This document shows, in pieces, positions 1-6,214 of a stretch of DNA of 16,172 bases. The notes below the pieces were generated by a model that had not been told where the DNA came from, made no database searches, and was given only the letters and a program-made list of their open reading frames with translations. Each line of letters begins with the position of its first letter. Positions within the stretch are counted from its first letter, which is position 1. The DNA is from Actinomyces sp. (GTDB lineage: Bacteria > Actinomycetota > Actinomycetes > Actinomycetales > Actinomycetaceae), in contig NZ_JAUMUL010000075.1 in the NCBI RefSeq assembly GCF_030530635.1, forward strand, positions 1 through 16,172, given 5' to 3'. The translations under genes and the position numbers were made by a program.

Positions 1-909
1 CCTGGGCCGGGGTGATGCGCCCGGGCAGGGCCTGGTGGCCTCGCTCGGTGTTGTACAGGTGGTCGAAGGCGTCTACCTGGGCTTGTAGCTCTTCGATGGT
101 GTGGGCCAGGGGCTGAGCGTCCAGGTAGCGGAACAGGGTCTGGTGGAAGCGCTCGTTGTTGCCCTGGGTGGTGGGCTTGTACGGCTTGCCGGTGATCGCC
201 TGGGTCCCGACAGTCCTGACGTGTTCTACCAGCGCGCCCTGCATGCCCCGCCGGGTGGGGTTCAGGGCAGCCCCGTTGTCGGTCAGCAGCCGCTGGGGTA
301 CCCCGTAGCGGGCGACGGCCCGGTCGAAAACCGCGATAGCCGCCTGGCTGGTCTCGGCGGCGGCGACCAGGGACGCCACCGCCAAGCGCGAGTGATCGTC
401 GATGAGCCGGGGAGATCACGCACTTGCGCCCTCCGACGAGCACGTACTCGGTGGCGCCCCGTCTGCCAGCAGGCGTTCGGAGCCGGGTAGACAAACCGCC
501 TCCACGCAGACCTAGGCCGCTTGTGCAGCTCGCGTCTTGCCACGCCCCGTTGGCCGAAGATGCGCGACAGCGCTGCAGGCGAGGGCGCGTCCAGTCCCAT
601 TGCCACCATCTTGTCATGAACCGATACCGGCCCATGGTCCAGGCCGGAAGACGCCATTGAAGCGCGCACCGCCACCGCCTGGTCCTTGATGTCCTGGCCC
701 AAGGCGGTAGGGCTAGACCCCGGACGCCTGGACAGCGGCTCGAGGACAGCGGCCCGCCCCAGCTCAACGGCCCTGCGGCGCAGCTTGTAGAAGGTGTTGC
801 GGCTGATGGCGTGCTCGGCGCAAAACGAGGTCACCGCACCACGCGGGGCGTCGTCGGGCCACTGAGCAATCGCAAGTCTGATACGCGGGTCAACAGGATC
901 ATTACTCAC
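1..909 (-). pseudogene. IS481-family transposase, frameshifted twice and 3'-truncated
   Basis: Reading starts at a GTG at 909. The N-terminal part has a helix-turn-helix (AISRNTFYKLRRRAVELG) and continues to the family motif KRPRSAWRRF...PNACWQ. The expected next residues (about IDATEY) are lost: seven bases stand where six are needed near 453-460, which removes the first catalytic Asp. The next frame reads ATEYVLVGGRKCVI, then one extra C in the run near 407-412 shifts it again. The third frame reads LIDDHSRLAVAS, LLTDNGAAL (second Asp) and GNNERFHQTLF (catalytic Glu), and runs off the window at position 1. The two +1 shifts do not cancel; without correction the protein ends at 283 after 208 residues. 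The product would be a DDE integrase-type transposase. Sequencing slips in G/C runs are an alternative explanation. Confidence 0.8.
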
Positions 910-922
910 CGGCCCATCACAG

Positions 923-978
923 CCGAACTGTCACCACCAACAACCCCCGAACCGTCACCGATGTCCTGAGACATAACA
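923..978 (-). repeat. IS end: TGT tip plus two internal 12-bp direct repeats
   Basis: Upstream of the transposase start, CCGAACTGTCAC (923-934) and CCGAACCGTCAC (947-958) are direct repeats one base apart, 24 bp centre to centre. They are followed by the presumed tip at 961-978, which contains the imperfect palindrome ATGTC-CTGA-GACAT. Repeated sites just inside an IS end could be transposase-binding sites; that role is inferred from position only. Confidence 0.5.
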
Positions 979-1005
979 CCGGCCGAATACTACCTCATCC
1001 GCCCC

Positions 1006-1030
1006 AAACCCTCCACATTCGGGAGGGTTT
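1006..1030. terminator. Stem-loop, possible bidirectional terminator
   Basis: AAACCCTCC (1006-1014) and GGAGGGTTT (1022-1030) form a perfect 9-bp stem around a 7-nt loop. The stem has A/T ends, so either strand would give a GC-rich hairpin ending in three U residues. No intact gene ends beside it, so it may be the leftover terminator of a gene lost when the IS arrived. The U tract is short, so termination activity is uncertain. Confidence 0.4.
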
Positions 1031-1140
1031 CGGGCTGAAAAGGACGTGTTCGCCGATCCCGGGACGTTTTCGGGTAGATGAGGTCGTCTTGGCCGAACCC
1101 GGGACGTTCTCGGGCCGACGAGGACGTTCTCGAGCTCGTG
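1021..1140. repeat. Tandem array, six degenerate copies of a 20-bp unit
   Basis: Cut into 20-base steps from 1021, the units begin GGGAGGGTTTCGGG, AGGACGTGTTCG, GGGACGTTTTCGGG, AGGTCGTCTTGG, GGGACGTTCTCGGG and AGGACGTTCTCG. The core is RGGACGTTYTCG. Units starting GGG alternate with units starting AGG, which gives a 40-bp higher-order period. Twenty is not a multiple of three and no convincing gene crosses the array, so this is a DNA-level repeat and not a protein repeat. The first unit overlaps the 3' arm of the adjacent stem-loop. Its role is unknown. Confidence 0.75.
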
Positions 1141-1300
1141 GCCGTTGGCAGTTGACGACTCGTTGGAATCACCTGGATCAAGCAGTTCCCGGGTCACGGT
1201 GGCGGCCATCGACGGCGCCGGCCGGTGGTTCCGCTGAGTCCAGCACTTCTGATGCCGCGCCCCAGGCGCTCCCAGGCGCGAACCTGGCGTTCCCGACTGG
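1141..1300. other. Non-coding strip with no recognisable gene
   Basis: This is the rest of the gap between the IS end and the HEPN pseudogene. Short open frames exist on both strands but show no recognisable domain, no ribosome site and no stable frame. Nothing further is supported here. Confidence 0.5.
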
Positions 1301-1680
1301 CTAACCCGTGTTGTTGGTGTCCTGCCTGCAGGTAGCGCGGTGCTTGATGAGGTGCTGACGCAGAGAGGTAAGAGCAGCGACGAGTACCGGGAGATCGCGC
1401 CGGGCGGTTGCGGCCACGATCGTGGGATCAACCTCCAGGTAGCCATGCGCAATGCGATTGCGCATCCCCCTGAGAACGTGCCAGTTGCCCTTGCTGGCCT
1501 CGTCTCGAATATGGGGCGGGAGTGAGCCGAATGCTTCGATGCCTGCTGCCAGTCGAAGCGATATCGCATCGAGCGTCAATCGGGTCTGTGAGGTCGCGCT
1601 GTGCGTAGGACTGGGCGATCTCAAGGTGGTGGAGAGCTTAGTCAATGAACTCAAGCGGTGTCCGGCTTGTTTGGGGTCAT
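1301..1680 (-). pseudogene. HEPN (HepT/DUF86-like) toxin gene, broken by two frameshifts and a stop
   Basis: The original gene starts at ATG 1680, overlapping the stop of the nucleotidyltransferase gene as ATGA. It reads MTPNKPDT, shifts frame, reads LEFID, then an in-frame TAA, then ALHHLEIAQSYAQRDLTDPI. One extra G shifts it again into TLDAISLRLAAGIEAFGSLPP and RGMRNRIAHGYLEVDP, ending at 1301. RNRIAHGY matches the HEPN ribonuclease motif Rx4HxY, including the tyrosine that MntA-type partners modify in characterised systems. In the literature HepT is the toxin (an RNase). An open frame of 117 codons starting at 1654 exists, but its first 25-30 residues are out of frame with the HEPN fold, so it should not be read as an intact protein. 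A residual truncated product cannot be excluded. Confidence 0.8.
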
Positions 1681-2162
1681 AGGGGAACCGCCTCTTGTAG
1701 GACCCGATCGCGCATATATGGGGCTATGGCGGAGTCAGGGACGACGTCAACCCCGGTTCCTAGGATGCCTTCAAGACGTGCTTCAAGCTGTGCCAGTTCC
1801 ATGAGGGTCATGACTCGATCCATGTGGAAAAGCAGGTCGATGTCTGAGCCTTCATGTTCTGCGCCGCTGGCAACGGATCCGAAGGCTCTTACGCGGGATC
1901 CACCTGCCTCTTCGATGCAGTTGATGACCTCCGTGCGGTGTTCGCGTAACCGACGAGCAAGCGGGGTTGTGCCGTGAAAGCGGAGGAGGCGCGACGCCTC
2001 GGGTTGAGAACGACCGATTTGGGTGGCAATTTCGGTTTGCGTCATGCCCGCGCGGTGGGCGGCACGTACTGCAGAGACGAGACGTGCGCGAGCCTCGCGT
2101 ACGGTTTCGTCGGTTTTCCGGGCGATTGTTGCGAACTCGGATGCATGAGAAGGCGCCGACAT
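1677..2162 (-). CDS. HTH-nucleotidyltransferase fusion, MntA-like antitoxin (orphan)
   Basis: This 161-residue protein has a helix-turn-helix at about residues 38-60 (GMTQTEIATQIGRSQPEASR). It is followed by a minimal nucleotidyltransferase domain with the GSx10DxD signature: G95-S96, D107 and D109, and a third metal-site Asp at D139 in VDVVPD. In MntA-HepT systems the MNT protein neutralises the HEPN toxin by adding AMP to a tyrosine in Rx4HxY. The fused HTH suggests that it also represses its own promoter. ATG 2162 is preferred over the adjacent GTG 2165. Its stop overlaps the HEPN start by 4 nt (ATGA), a classic coupled pair, but that partner is broken. All catalytic residues remain, so the gene looks functional or recently orphaned. 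Antitoxin status is inferred from the family. Confidence 0.85.
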   Translation of the reverse strand: MSAPSHASEFATIARKTDETVREARARLVSAVRAAHRAGMTQTEIATQIGRSQPEASRLLRFHGTTPLARRLREHRTEVINCIEEAGGSRVRAFGSVASGAEHEGSDIDLLFHMDRVMTLMELAQLEARLEGILGTGVDVVPDSAIAPYMRDRVLQEAVPL

Positions 2163-2190
2163 CACTAGAGTACAGCAATTCTTATATGAG
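2163..2190 (-). promoter_or_regulatory. Likely promoter of the HTH-MNT gene
   Basis: Reading toward the gene, the sequence is CATATAAGAATTGCTGTACT followed by 6 nt and the ATG at 2162. TGCTGTACT resembles an extended -10 (TG-N-TRTACT) placed so close to the ATG that the mRNA would be nearly leaderless. The second HTH-MNT gene in this window has a similar TGCTATACA at a comparable distance. The region is AT-rich against a GC-rich background. No clear -35 was seen. Confidence 0.4.
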
Positions 2191-2245
2191 AAGGTAAGCC
2201 GAATACCTGTGGCCTGTTCGCGCCCGCGCGGCGCTTGGTGAGGCG

Positions 2246-3667
2246 TCAGTCCTCGGAGCGCAGCCTGGTGCGCAGGTCATCCCAGTAGGCCAGACGCTCG
2301 CGGATGCGCCGCTCATGGCCGTGGTCGGTGGGCTCGTACAGGCGCTCGCGCTGCTCACGGGGCGGGAGACCTTCGGGCATGTAGTCGGCGCCGGAGAAAC
2401 CCTCCGGGGTGTCCGGGTCGTACTGGTAGCCCTCGCCGTATCCGAGTTCCTTCATCAGCCGGGTCGGTGCGTTCAGGATGTGCGCCGGCGGCATGAGCGA
2501 GCCGGTTTGCCGCGCCAGCTTCATCGCCCGACCCAGGGCCCGGTAGACGCTGATCGACTTCGGCGCCGTCGCCAGGTAGACGACCGCCTGGGCGATGGCC
2601 AGTTCCCCCTCCGGAGAGCCCAGCCGTTCGTAGGTGTCCCACGCGGCCAGGGTCATTTGCAACGCGCCGGGATCGGCCATGCCGACGTCCTCGGAGGCAA
2701 AGCGCACCAGCCGCCGCGCAATGTATAGCGGGTCCTCTCCACCGGCGAGCATGCGTGCCAGCCAGTACAGGGCGGCGTCCGGGTCGGAGCCGCGCATGGA
2801 TTTGTGGAGTGCGGAGATGAGGTTGTAGTGTTCCTCGGAGGACTTGTCATACAGGGGCGCCCGGGAGGCGACGACGGCGGTCAGCGCCGCTTCGTCCAGC
2901 TCGACCGGACCGGTGGAGGCGGCAGTCGTGGGTCCCGCGGAGGCATGGTCGGATTGTGCGCTCGCTCGGCCCTGGGAGTCGGCGTAACCGACGACCTGCT
3001 CAACCATGCCCAGCAGGTAGCGACCATCGCCGTCGGCCATGGCCAGCAGCGCGCGACGGGCGCCTTCGGTCAGCGGCAGTCGCCGACCGAGCAGCGCCTC
3101 GGCGCGGGCAAGGAGTTCTGCCAGGGCGTCGTCGTCGAGACGGTGCAGCACCAGTACCTGACAGCGGGACAGCAGGGCCCCGTTGAGCTCGAAGCTGGGG
3201 TTCTCGGTGGTGGCGCCCACGAGCACCACGGTGCCGTCCTCCACATACGGCAGGAAGGAGTCCTGCTGGGCGCGGTTGAAGCGGTGGATCTCGTCGACGA
3301 ACAGCAGCGTGCCCTGGCCGACCTCACGGCGGTGCGCGGCGGCGGCGAAGACCTTGCGCAGGTCGGCCACGCCGGAGAAGGTGGCCGATACCTGCTCGAA
3401 CACCAGGCCGGTGCGGTCTGCCAGCAGACGGGCGATCGTCGTCTTCCCGCACCCGGGTGGGCCCCACAGGATGATCGAGGTCAGGCGTCCGGCGCCGACC
3501 ATCCGCCCCAGCGGGGCGTCCGCGGCCAGCAGGTGGGCCTGGCCGACGACGTCGCCGAGTGCGCGCGGCCGCAGCCGGTCCGCCAGCGGGCGAGTGGGGT
3601 CGGCGACGATCGGGCCGCCGGCGTCGGCCACGGCGTCGAAGAGCGAGGGCGCGTCCTGCGGGGTCAT
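2246..3667 (-). CDS. rarA: Replication-associated recombination protein A (RarA/MgsA AAA ATPase)
   Basis: This 473-residue AAA+ ATPase belongs to the clamp-loader-like RarA (MgsA/WRNIP1) family, which acts at stalled replication forks with SSB and recombination proteins. It shows Walker A GPPGCGKTT (69-77), Walker B LLFVDE followed by IHRFN (121-131), sensor 1 GATTEN (151-156) and the LLSRC arginine-finger region (165-169). The C-terminal half carries family motifs such as DPDAALYWLARML and PEGFSGADYMPEGL, which form the lid and tetramerisation domains. Length is normal for the family apart from a short Ala/Ser/Thr-rich insert near 235-255. The start at ATG 3667 is supported by a -10-like TAGCCT 6 nt upstream, implying a leaderless transcript. 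It is divergent from the SPFH gene and not obviously in an operon. Confidence 0.96.
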   Translation of the reverse strand: MTPQDAPSLFDAVADAGGPIVADPTRPLADRLRPRALGDVVGQAHLLAADAPLGRMVGAGRLTSIILWGPPGCGKTTIARLLADRTGLVFEQVSATFSGVADLRKVFAAAAHRREVGQGTLLFVDEIHRFNRAQQDSFLPYVEDGTVVLVGATTENPSFELNGALLSRCQVLVLHRLDDDALAELLARAEALLGRRLPLTEGARRALLAMADGDGRYLLGMVEQVVGYADSQGRASAQSDHASAGPTTAASTGPVELDEAALTAVVASRAPLYDKSSEEHYNLISALHKSMRGSDPDAALYWLARMLAGGEDPLYIARRLVRFASEDVGMADPGALQMTLAAWDTYERLGSPEGELAIAQAVVYLATAPKSISVYRALGRAMKLARQTGSLMPPAHILNAPTRLMKELGYGEGYQYDPDTPEGFSGADYMPEGLPPREQRERLYEPTDHGHERRIRERLAYWDDLRTRLRSED

Positions 3668-3673
3668 GGCACC

Positions 3674-3679
3674 AGGCTA
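3674..3679 (-). promoter_or_regulatory. -10-like hexamer of rarA (leaderless start)
   Basis: On the minus strand TAGCCT stands 6 nt before the ATG at 3667, so transcription would begin at or next to the start codon. There is no Shine-Dalgarno sequence in this space. The same hexamer and spacing precede the uvrA2-type gene, and TATCCT precedes an internal ATG of lhr. No convincing -35 was found. Confidence 0.45.
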
Positions 3680-3999
3680 CGGGTTGGCCGTGACGACGTG
3701 GACGCGTGACTACTGCGGCGGTTGTGCCGCCCAGGCCGTGATTGCCGCCCAGGCGGTGGTTCTGCCCTTGCCCGGTTCACGGGTGTAAGGGATCGATCCA
3801 GGGTGCGGGCTCGGACAAGGTGGCACGGAATGCAGCACTTTAGGGGCCTGCCCGGAAGCGAGCGCTCGGTGGTTCGGCGGAATCAGGCCGTTTCTGGCGT
3901 TGTCGTGCACGTGGTGGGTGTGAAAGTGCTGCAGCTGGTGACAGGTGCGGGCCTGCGGGTGGGTGGCGGTGAGGGAAGGGGCTTGCCTCCCGTCAGAAA
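3680..3999. other. Divergent intergenic region with an 11-bp inverted repeat
   Basis: No credible gene was found in this stretch between the rarA and SPFH promoters. TGCAGCACTTT (3831-3841) and AAAGTGCTGCA (3923-3933) are a perfect 11-bp inverted repeat separated by 81 nt. A two-copy 18-bp-spaced direct repeat of GCCGCCCAGG lies at 3726 and 3744. The inverted repeat could be paired regulator sites or the ends of a small dispersed element; its function is not known. Confidence 0.5.
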
Positions 4000-4019
4000 A
4001 TAGCTATCATATTGCTATA
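4000..4019 (+). promoter_or_regulatory. Promoter/operator of the SPFH-RHH operon
   Basis: An AT-rich island in GC-rich DNA contains the palindrome ATAGCTAT (4000-4007) and a second GCTAT at 4014-4018. The two GCTAT copies are direct repeats 11 bp apart, about one helical turn. TTGCTATAG resembles an extended -10. Ribbon-helix-helix proteins commonly bind short repeated sites one turn apart, so the RHH protein encoded at the end of this operon is a natural candidate repressor (inference). Confidence 0.5.
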
Positions 4020-4079
4020 GCCGCTGCGGGTGTCGGGAGGGGTTCGCCTCCGCCGCTGCGGCCAGAACCGGAGGTCATC

Positions 4080-5039
4080 ATGTCCGCGGCGCTCCACGCC
4101 CCCATCGCCCAGCAGGAGTCCGGCGTCGTCAAGGGACGAGTCGACATTGCGGAGCGTCCCGCCGCCAGTTCTGGATCCGGTGCGGCGTTCCTGGTGCTGC
4201 TCCTGCTGTTGGGGATGCTCGGCCTGTCCGTCGCCGTTTTCATCTCCGGCGCCATCGCCGCGGATCAGGGTGAACCGGGTGGGGTGCTGCGCCTGGTCGT
4301 AGGTGCGGTGGGCCTGGCCATACCGCTGCTGTTGTTCACTTCCTTCGCCATCGTCTCTCCCGGACAGACCAGCGTGCGTCAGTTCTTCGGCCGCTACATC
4401 GGCACCGTGCGCCGCACCGGACTGGTCCTGGTGCCGCCGCTGACATACGGCAAGAAGGTGTCCATCAAGGTCCACAACTTCGAGACCAACGAGATCAAGG
4501 TCAACGACCTCGACGGCAACCCCGTGGAGATTGCGGCCATTGTTGTCTGGCAGGTGGCCGACACGGCGCGCGCGGTCTTCGCCGTTGAGGAGTACGAGGC
4601 CTTCATCAAGGCACAGGCGGAGTCGGCGCTGCGGCACGTGGCCACCACCCACCCCTACGACGAGCCCGGCCCCGGCGAGACCTCCCTGCGTGGCGGCACC
4701 GATCTGGTCTCCGCCGAGCTGGCCGAGGAGGTGGCCGCGCGTGTGGCGATCGCCGGGCTGGAGATCATCGAGGTGCGTATCTCCTCCCTCGCTTACGCTC
4801 CGGAGATCGCCCAGGCGATGCTGCAGCGGCAGCAGGCCGGGGCTGTCATTGCCGCCCGCGAGCAGATCGTGGAGGGTGCGGTCACCATGGTGGACCAGGC
4901 CCTAAAGCGCCTGGAGGCCGACGACATCGTCTCCATGGACGACGAGCGCCGTGCCCAGATGGTCTCCAACCTGCTGGTGGTGCTCTGCTCCGACCAGCGC
5001 ACGCAGCCAGTCGTCAACGCCGGCTCACTGTACGCCTGA
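4080..5039 (+). CDS. SPFH/band-7 domain membrane protein
   Basis: This 319-residue protein has an N-terminal cytoplasmic stretch and two hydrophobic segments (about 35-61 and 68-92). An SPFH/band-7 domain follows, beginning SPGQTSVRQFFGRYIGTVR, with family-like strands such as VHNFETNEIKVNDLDGNPVE and IVVWQVADTARAVFAVE. A helical C-terminal part follows (LAYAPEIAQAMLQRQQAGAV). SPFH proteins form large membrane-associated oligomers that organise membrane domains or chaperone membrane proteases; no specific client can be named here. ATG 4080 is chosen over upstream in-frame starts because GGAGG sits at 4070-4074 with 5-nt spacing, and the conserved fold begins well after it. It is followed 30 nt later by a small DNA-binding protein gene, which suggests a two-gene operon. 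Confidence 0.93.
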   Translation: MSAALHAPIAQQESGVVKGRVDIAERPAASSGSGAAFLVLLLLLGMLGLSVAVFISGAIAADQGEPGGVLRLVVGAVGLAIPLLLFTSFAIVSPGQTSVRQFFGRYIGTVRRTGLVLVPPLTYGKKVSIKVHNFETNEIKVNDLDGNPVEIAAIVVWQVADTARAVFAVEEYEAFIKAQAESALRHVATTHPYDEPGPGETSLRGGTDLVSAELAEEVAARVAIAGLEIIEVRISSLAYAPEIAQAMLQRQQAGAVIAAREQIVEGAVTMVDQALKRLEADDIVSMDDERRAQMVSNLLVVLCSDQRTQPVVNAGSLYA

Positions 5040-5069
5040 GGTCGGTCGGCTCGGTGACGGAGGGCGCCG

Positions 5070-5336
5070 ATGACGGGCGGTAAGCGCAAGCAGGTCCTGC
5101 TGCGGCTCGATCCGGCGGTCCACGCGGCCATCGCCAAGTGGGCCGCCGACGACCTGCGCTCGGTCAATGCGCAGATCGAGATCATCCTGCGTCGCGCGCT
5201 CGACGACGCCGGCCGGGGCGTAAGGGCCGCCCCCATGCGGGGGAGGGGGCGGCCCCGGAAGGACGCCGATGCCGACGGCGCCGGACGCGCCAGCGGCGAG
5301 GACAGCGGTGCCGGTGGGAGTGGTACCGGGGGTTGA
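5070..5336 (+). CDS. Ribbon-helix-helix (Arc-like) protein with an AT-hook-like tail
   Basis: This 88-residue protein starts KRKQVLLRLDPAVHAAIAKW and continues DLRSVNAQIEIILRRAL, the strand-helix-helix pattern of Arc/MetJ-type DNA binders (residues 5-47). Its tail contains RGRGRPRK, close to the AT-hook core GRP flanked by basic residues, then an acidic Gly/Ser-rich low-complexity end. GGAGGG at 5059-5064 supports ATG 5070. No toxin is linked to it; the SPFH gene is its partner by position. I recall SPFH genes followed by such small RHH genes in other actinobacteria, but cannot check that here. It probably regulates its own operon through the GCTAT repeats upstream of the SPFH gene (inference). 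Confidence 0.85.
   Translation: MTGGKRKQVLLRLDPAVHAAIAKWAADDLRSVNAQIEIILRRALDDAGRGVRAAPMRGRGRPRKDADADGAGRASGEDSGAGGSGTGG
5224..5255. repeat. 11-bp GC-rich inverted repeat inside the RHH gene
   Basis: GGGCCGCCCCC (5224-5234) and GGGGGCGGCCC (5245-5255) are perfectly complementary across a 10-nt loop. In RNA this would be an extremely stable hairpin. It lies just before and within the codons for the basic RGRGRPRK tail. No U tract follows, so a terminator is unlikely. Confidence 0.6.
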
Positions 5337-5466
5337 TGGCGCGAGTGGCGTGAATTCGGCCGGCGGCGGGAGCGGCGTCGGCTAAGTCGGGCAGCGGCGC
5401 GGTGGTCACGGCGTATGAGCGCTCCTAGTCGGCTCGGGACGACTGTGTTGGGAAGGTGCCATTGAC

Positions 5467-5512
5467 GCGGTGATGCGGTGATGAGGTGATGCGCATGATG
5501 TTGTCATGCGCA
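5467..5512 (+). promoter_or_regulatory. vapB operator: 8-bp tandem repeats and a 9-bp inverted repeat
   Basis: Three tandem octamers GCGGTGAT, GCGGTGAT, GAGGTGAT (5467-5490) run directly into the inverted repeat TGCGCATGA (5490-5498) / TCATGCGCA (5504-5512). The right arm contains the vapB ATG at 5506. An operator over the start codon fits the usual autorepression of VapBC operons. TTGACG at 5462-5467 could be a -35, but no good -10 follows at the right distance. Confidence 0.55.
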
Positions 5513-5739
5513 CAACGCTGGATATCGATGAGGGTGTTCTCGCAGTGGCGCGGGAAAGGGCACGCCGGGAGGGCATCTCCCTAGGCCGGGCCGTGTCGGA
5601 CTATGCGCTGCGCGGGATTCGCGGCAACGGGGCCGAACCGGGATCTCGCGGGGTTCCGGTCTTTTCGCCTCCGAGCGGGCAGTCGGTTCACACCGTGACT
5701 TTGGACCTCGTTGAGAGATACCGCGATGGTGACGCGTGA
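5506..5739 (+). CDS. VapB-type antitoxin, ribbon-helix-helix
   Basis: This 77-residue protein begins MRTTLDIDEGVLAVARERA, followed by REGISLGRAVSDYALRGI. This is the RHH_5-like antitoxin pattern: a beta strand ending in DID, then two helices. The C-terminal half (about 50-77) is the presumed toxin-binding tail. It would bind the inverted repeat overlapping its own start and inhibit the PIN toxin encoded immediately downstream, whose ATG lies 14 nt before the vapB stop in another frame. The start is fixed by the conserved N-terminal strand. The gene is full-length, with no visible lesions. Confidence 0.88.
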   Translation: MRTTLDIDEGVLAVARERARREGISLGRAVSDYALRGIRGNGAEPGSRGVPVFSPPSGQSVHTVTLDLVERYRDGDA

Positions 5740-6172
5740 CCGGCTCCCACGCCTACTCGATGTCAACGTGATGCTCGCTCTTTCCCTCACTAATCATGCG
5801 CATCACGTGGTGGCCAGCAATTGGTTTGAAGGCGTGGGGTCTTGGGCTACGTGTCCGTTCACCGAGGCCGCGTACTGTCGGCTCCTGTTGAACCCACGAG
5901 TCACCGGATTCGAGATCGGCGTTCCGGAGGTACTGAGCGGGTTGCGTACATTTTGTACGGTCAAGTGGCACGAGTTCATAGAGGACTTGGCCTCGTTGGC
6001 TGAGCCCCTCATCCAGCTCGAACGAATGGTCGGGCATCGTTGGGTCACCGACTTCCACCTCGTGGACCTGGCGGCGCGCTCCGGAGCTGTGCTCGCCACA
6101 CTCGACGCGCGTATCCCAATGGCTCTCGCGAAGGAGGACCGCCGCTTCGTGGAGGTCATCCCAGTCGACTGA
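5726..6172 (+). CDS. VapC-type PIN-domain ribonuclease toxin
   Basis: This 148-residue PIN-domain protein has the acidic active-site set in order: D12 in RLLDVNVML, E47 in CPFTEAAYCR, D109 in WVTDFHLVDLA and D127 in VLATLDARI. VapC toxins are Mg-dependent endoribonucleases that cut tRNA or rRNA; the specific target cannot be read from sequence. ATG 5726 is preferred over the TTG at 5711, since it places the first Asp at the usual distance from the N-terminus. It overlaps vapB by 14 nt, so the two are translationally coupled. All catalytic residues are present, so this module looks active, unlike the two MNT/HEPN modules nearby. Confidence 0.9.
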   Translation: MVTRDRLPRLLDVNVMLALSLTNHAHHVVASNWFEGVGSWATCPFTEAAYCRLLLNPRVTGFEIGVPEVLSGLRTFCTVKWHEFIEDLASLAEPLIQLERMVGHRWVTDFHLVDLAARSGAVLATLDARIPMALAKEDRRFVEVIPVD

Positions 6173-6214
6173 CGTGACGTAGTCCGGATGCGTGGCCTGA
6201 GTGCTGCTACATCC

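Larger units (their letters stand above)
1..978 (-). mobile_element. IS481-type insertion sequence, truncated by the window edge
   Basis: The segment carries a DDE transposase reading frame on the minus strand. On the right it appears to end at a tip reading TGTTATGTCTCAGGACAT on the minus strand (978 back to 961). That sequence starts with TGT, as IS481 ends usually do. The other end lies outside the window, so neither the inverted-repeat partner nor a target-site duplication can be checked. The transposase is frameshifted, so the copy is probably immobile unless helped in trans. The family call rests on protein features; the tip is inferred from its position and TGT start. Confidence 0.65.

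Noticed and set aside
955..1569. A 204-codon minus-strand frame across the 20-bp array
   Set aside because: It runs through the tandem repeat and out-of-frame HEPN sequence, with no domain and no ribosome site.
1301..1654. Treating the 117-codon frame as an intact HEPN protein
   Set aside because: Its first 25-30 residues do not match the HEPN fold, while the missing N-terminal helices are readable in other frames from ATG 1680; it is the 3' part of a pseudogene.
3660..3720. SOS (LexA) box upstream of rarA, and likewise before the uvrA2-type gene and lhr
   Set aside because: No GAACN4GTTC-like palindrome was found in any of the three upstream regions.
5427..5444. AGTCG/CGACT stem as a terminator of the SPFH-RHH operon
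   Set aside because: The stem is 5 bp with a long GC loop and no U tract; too weak to call.
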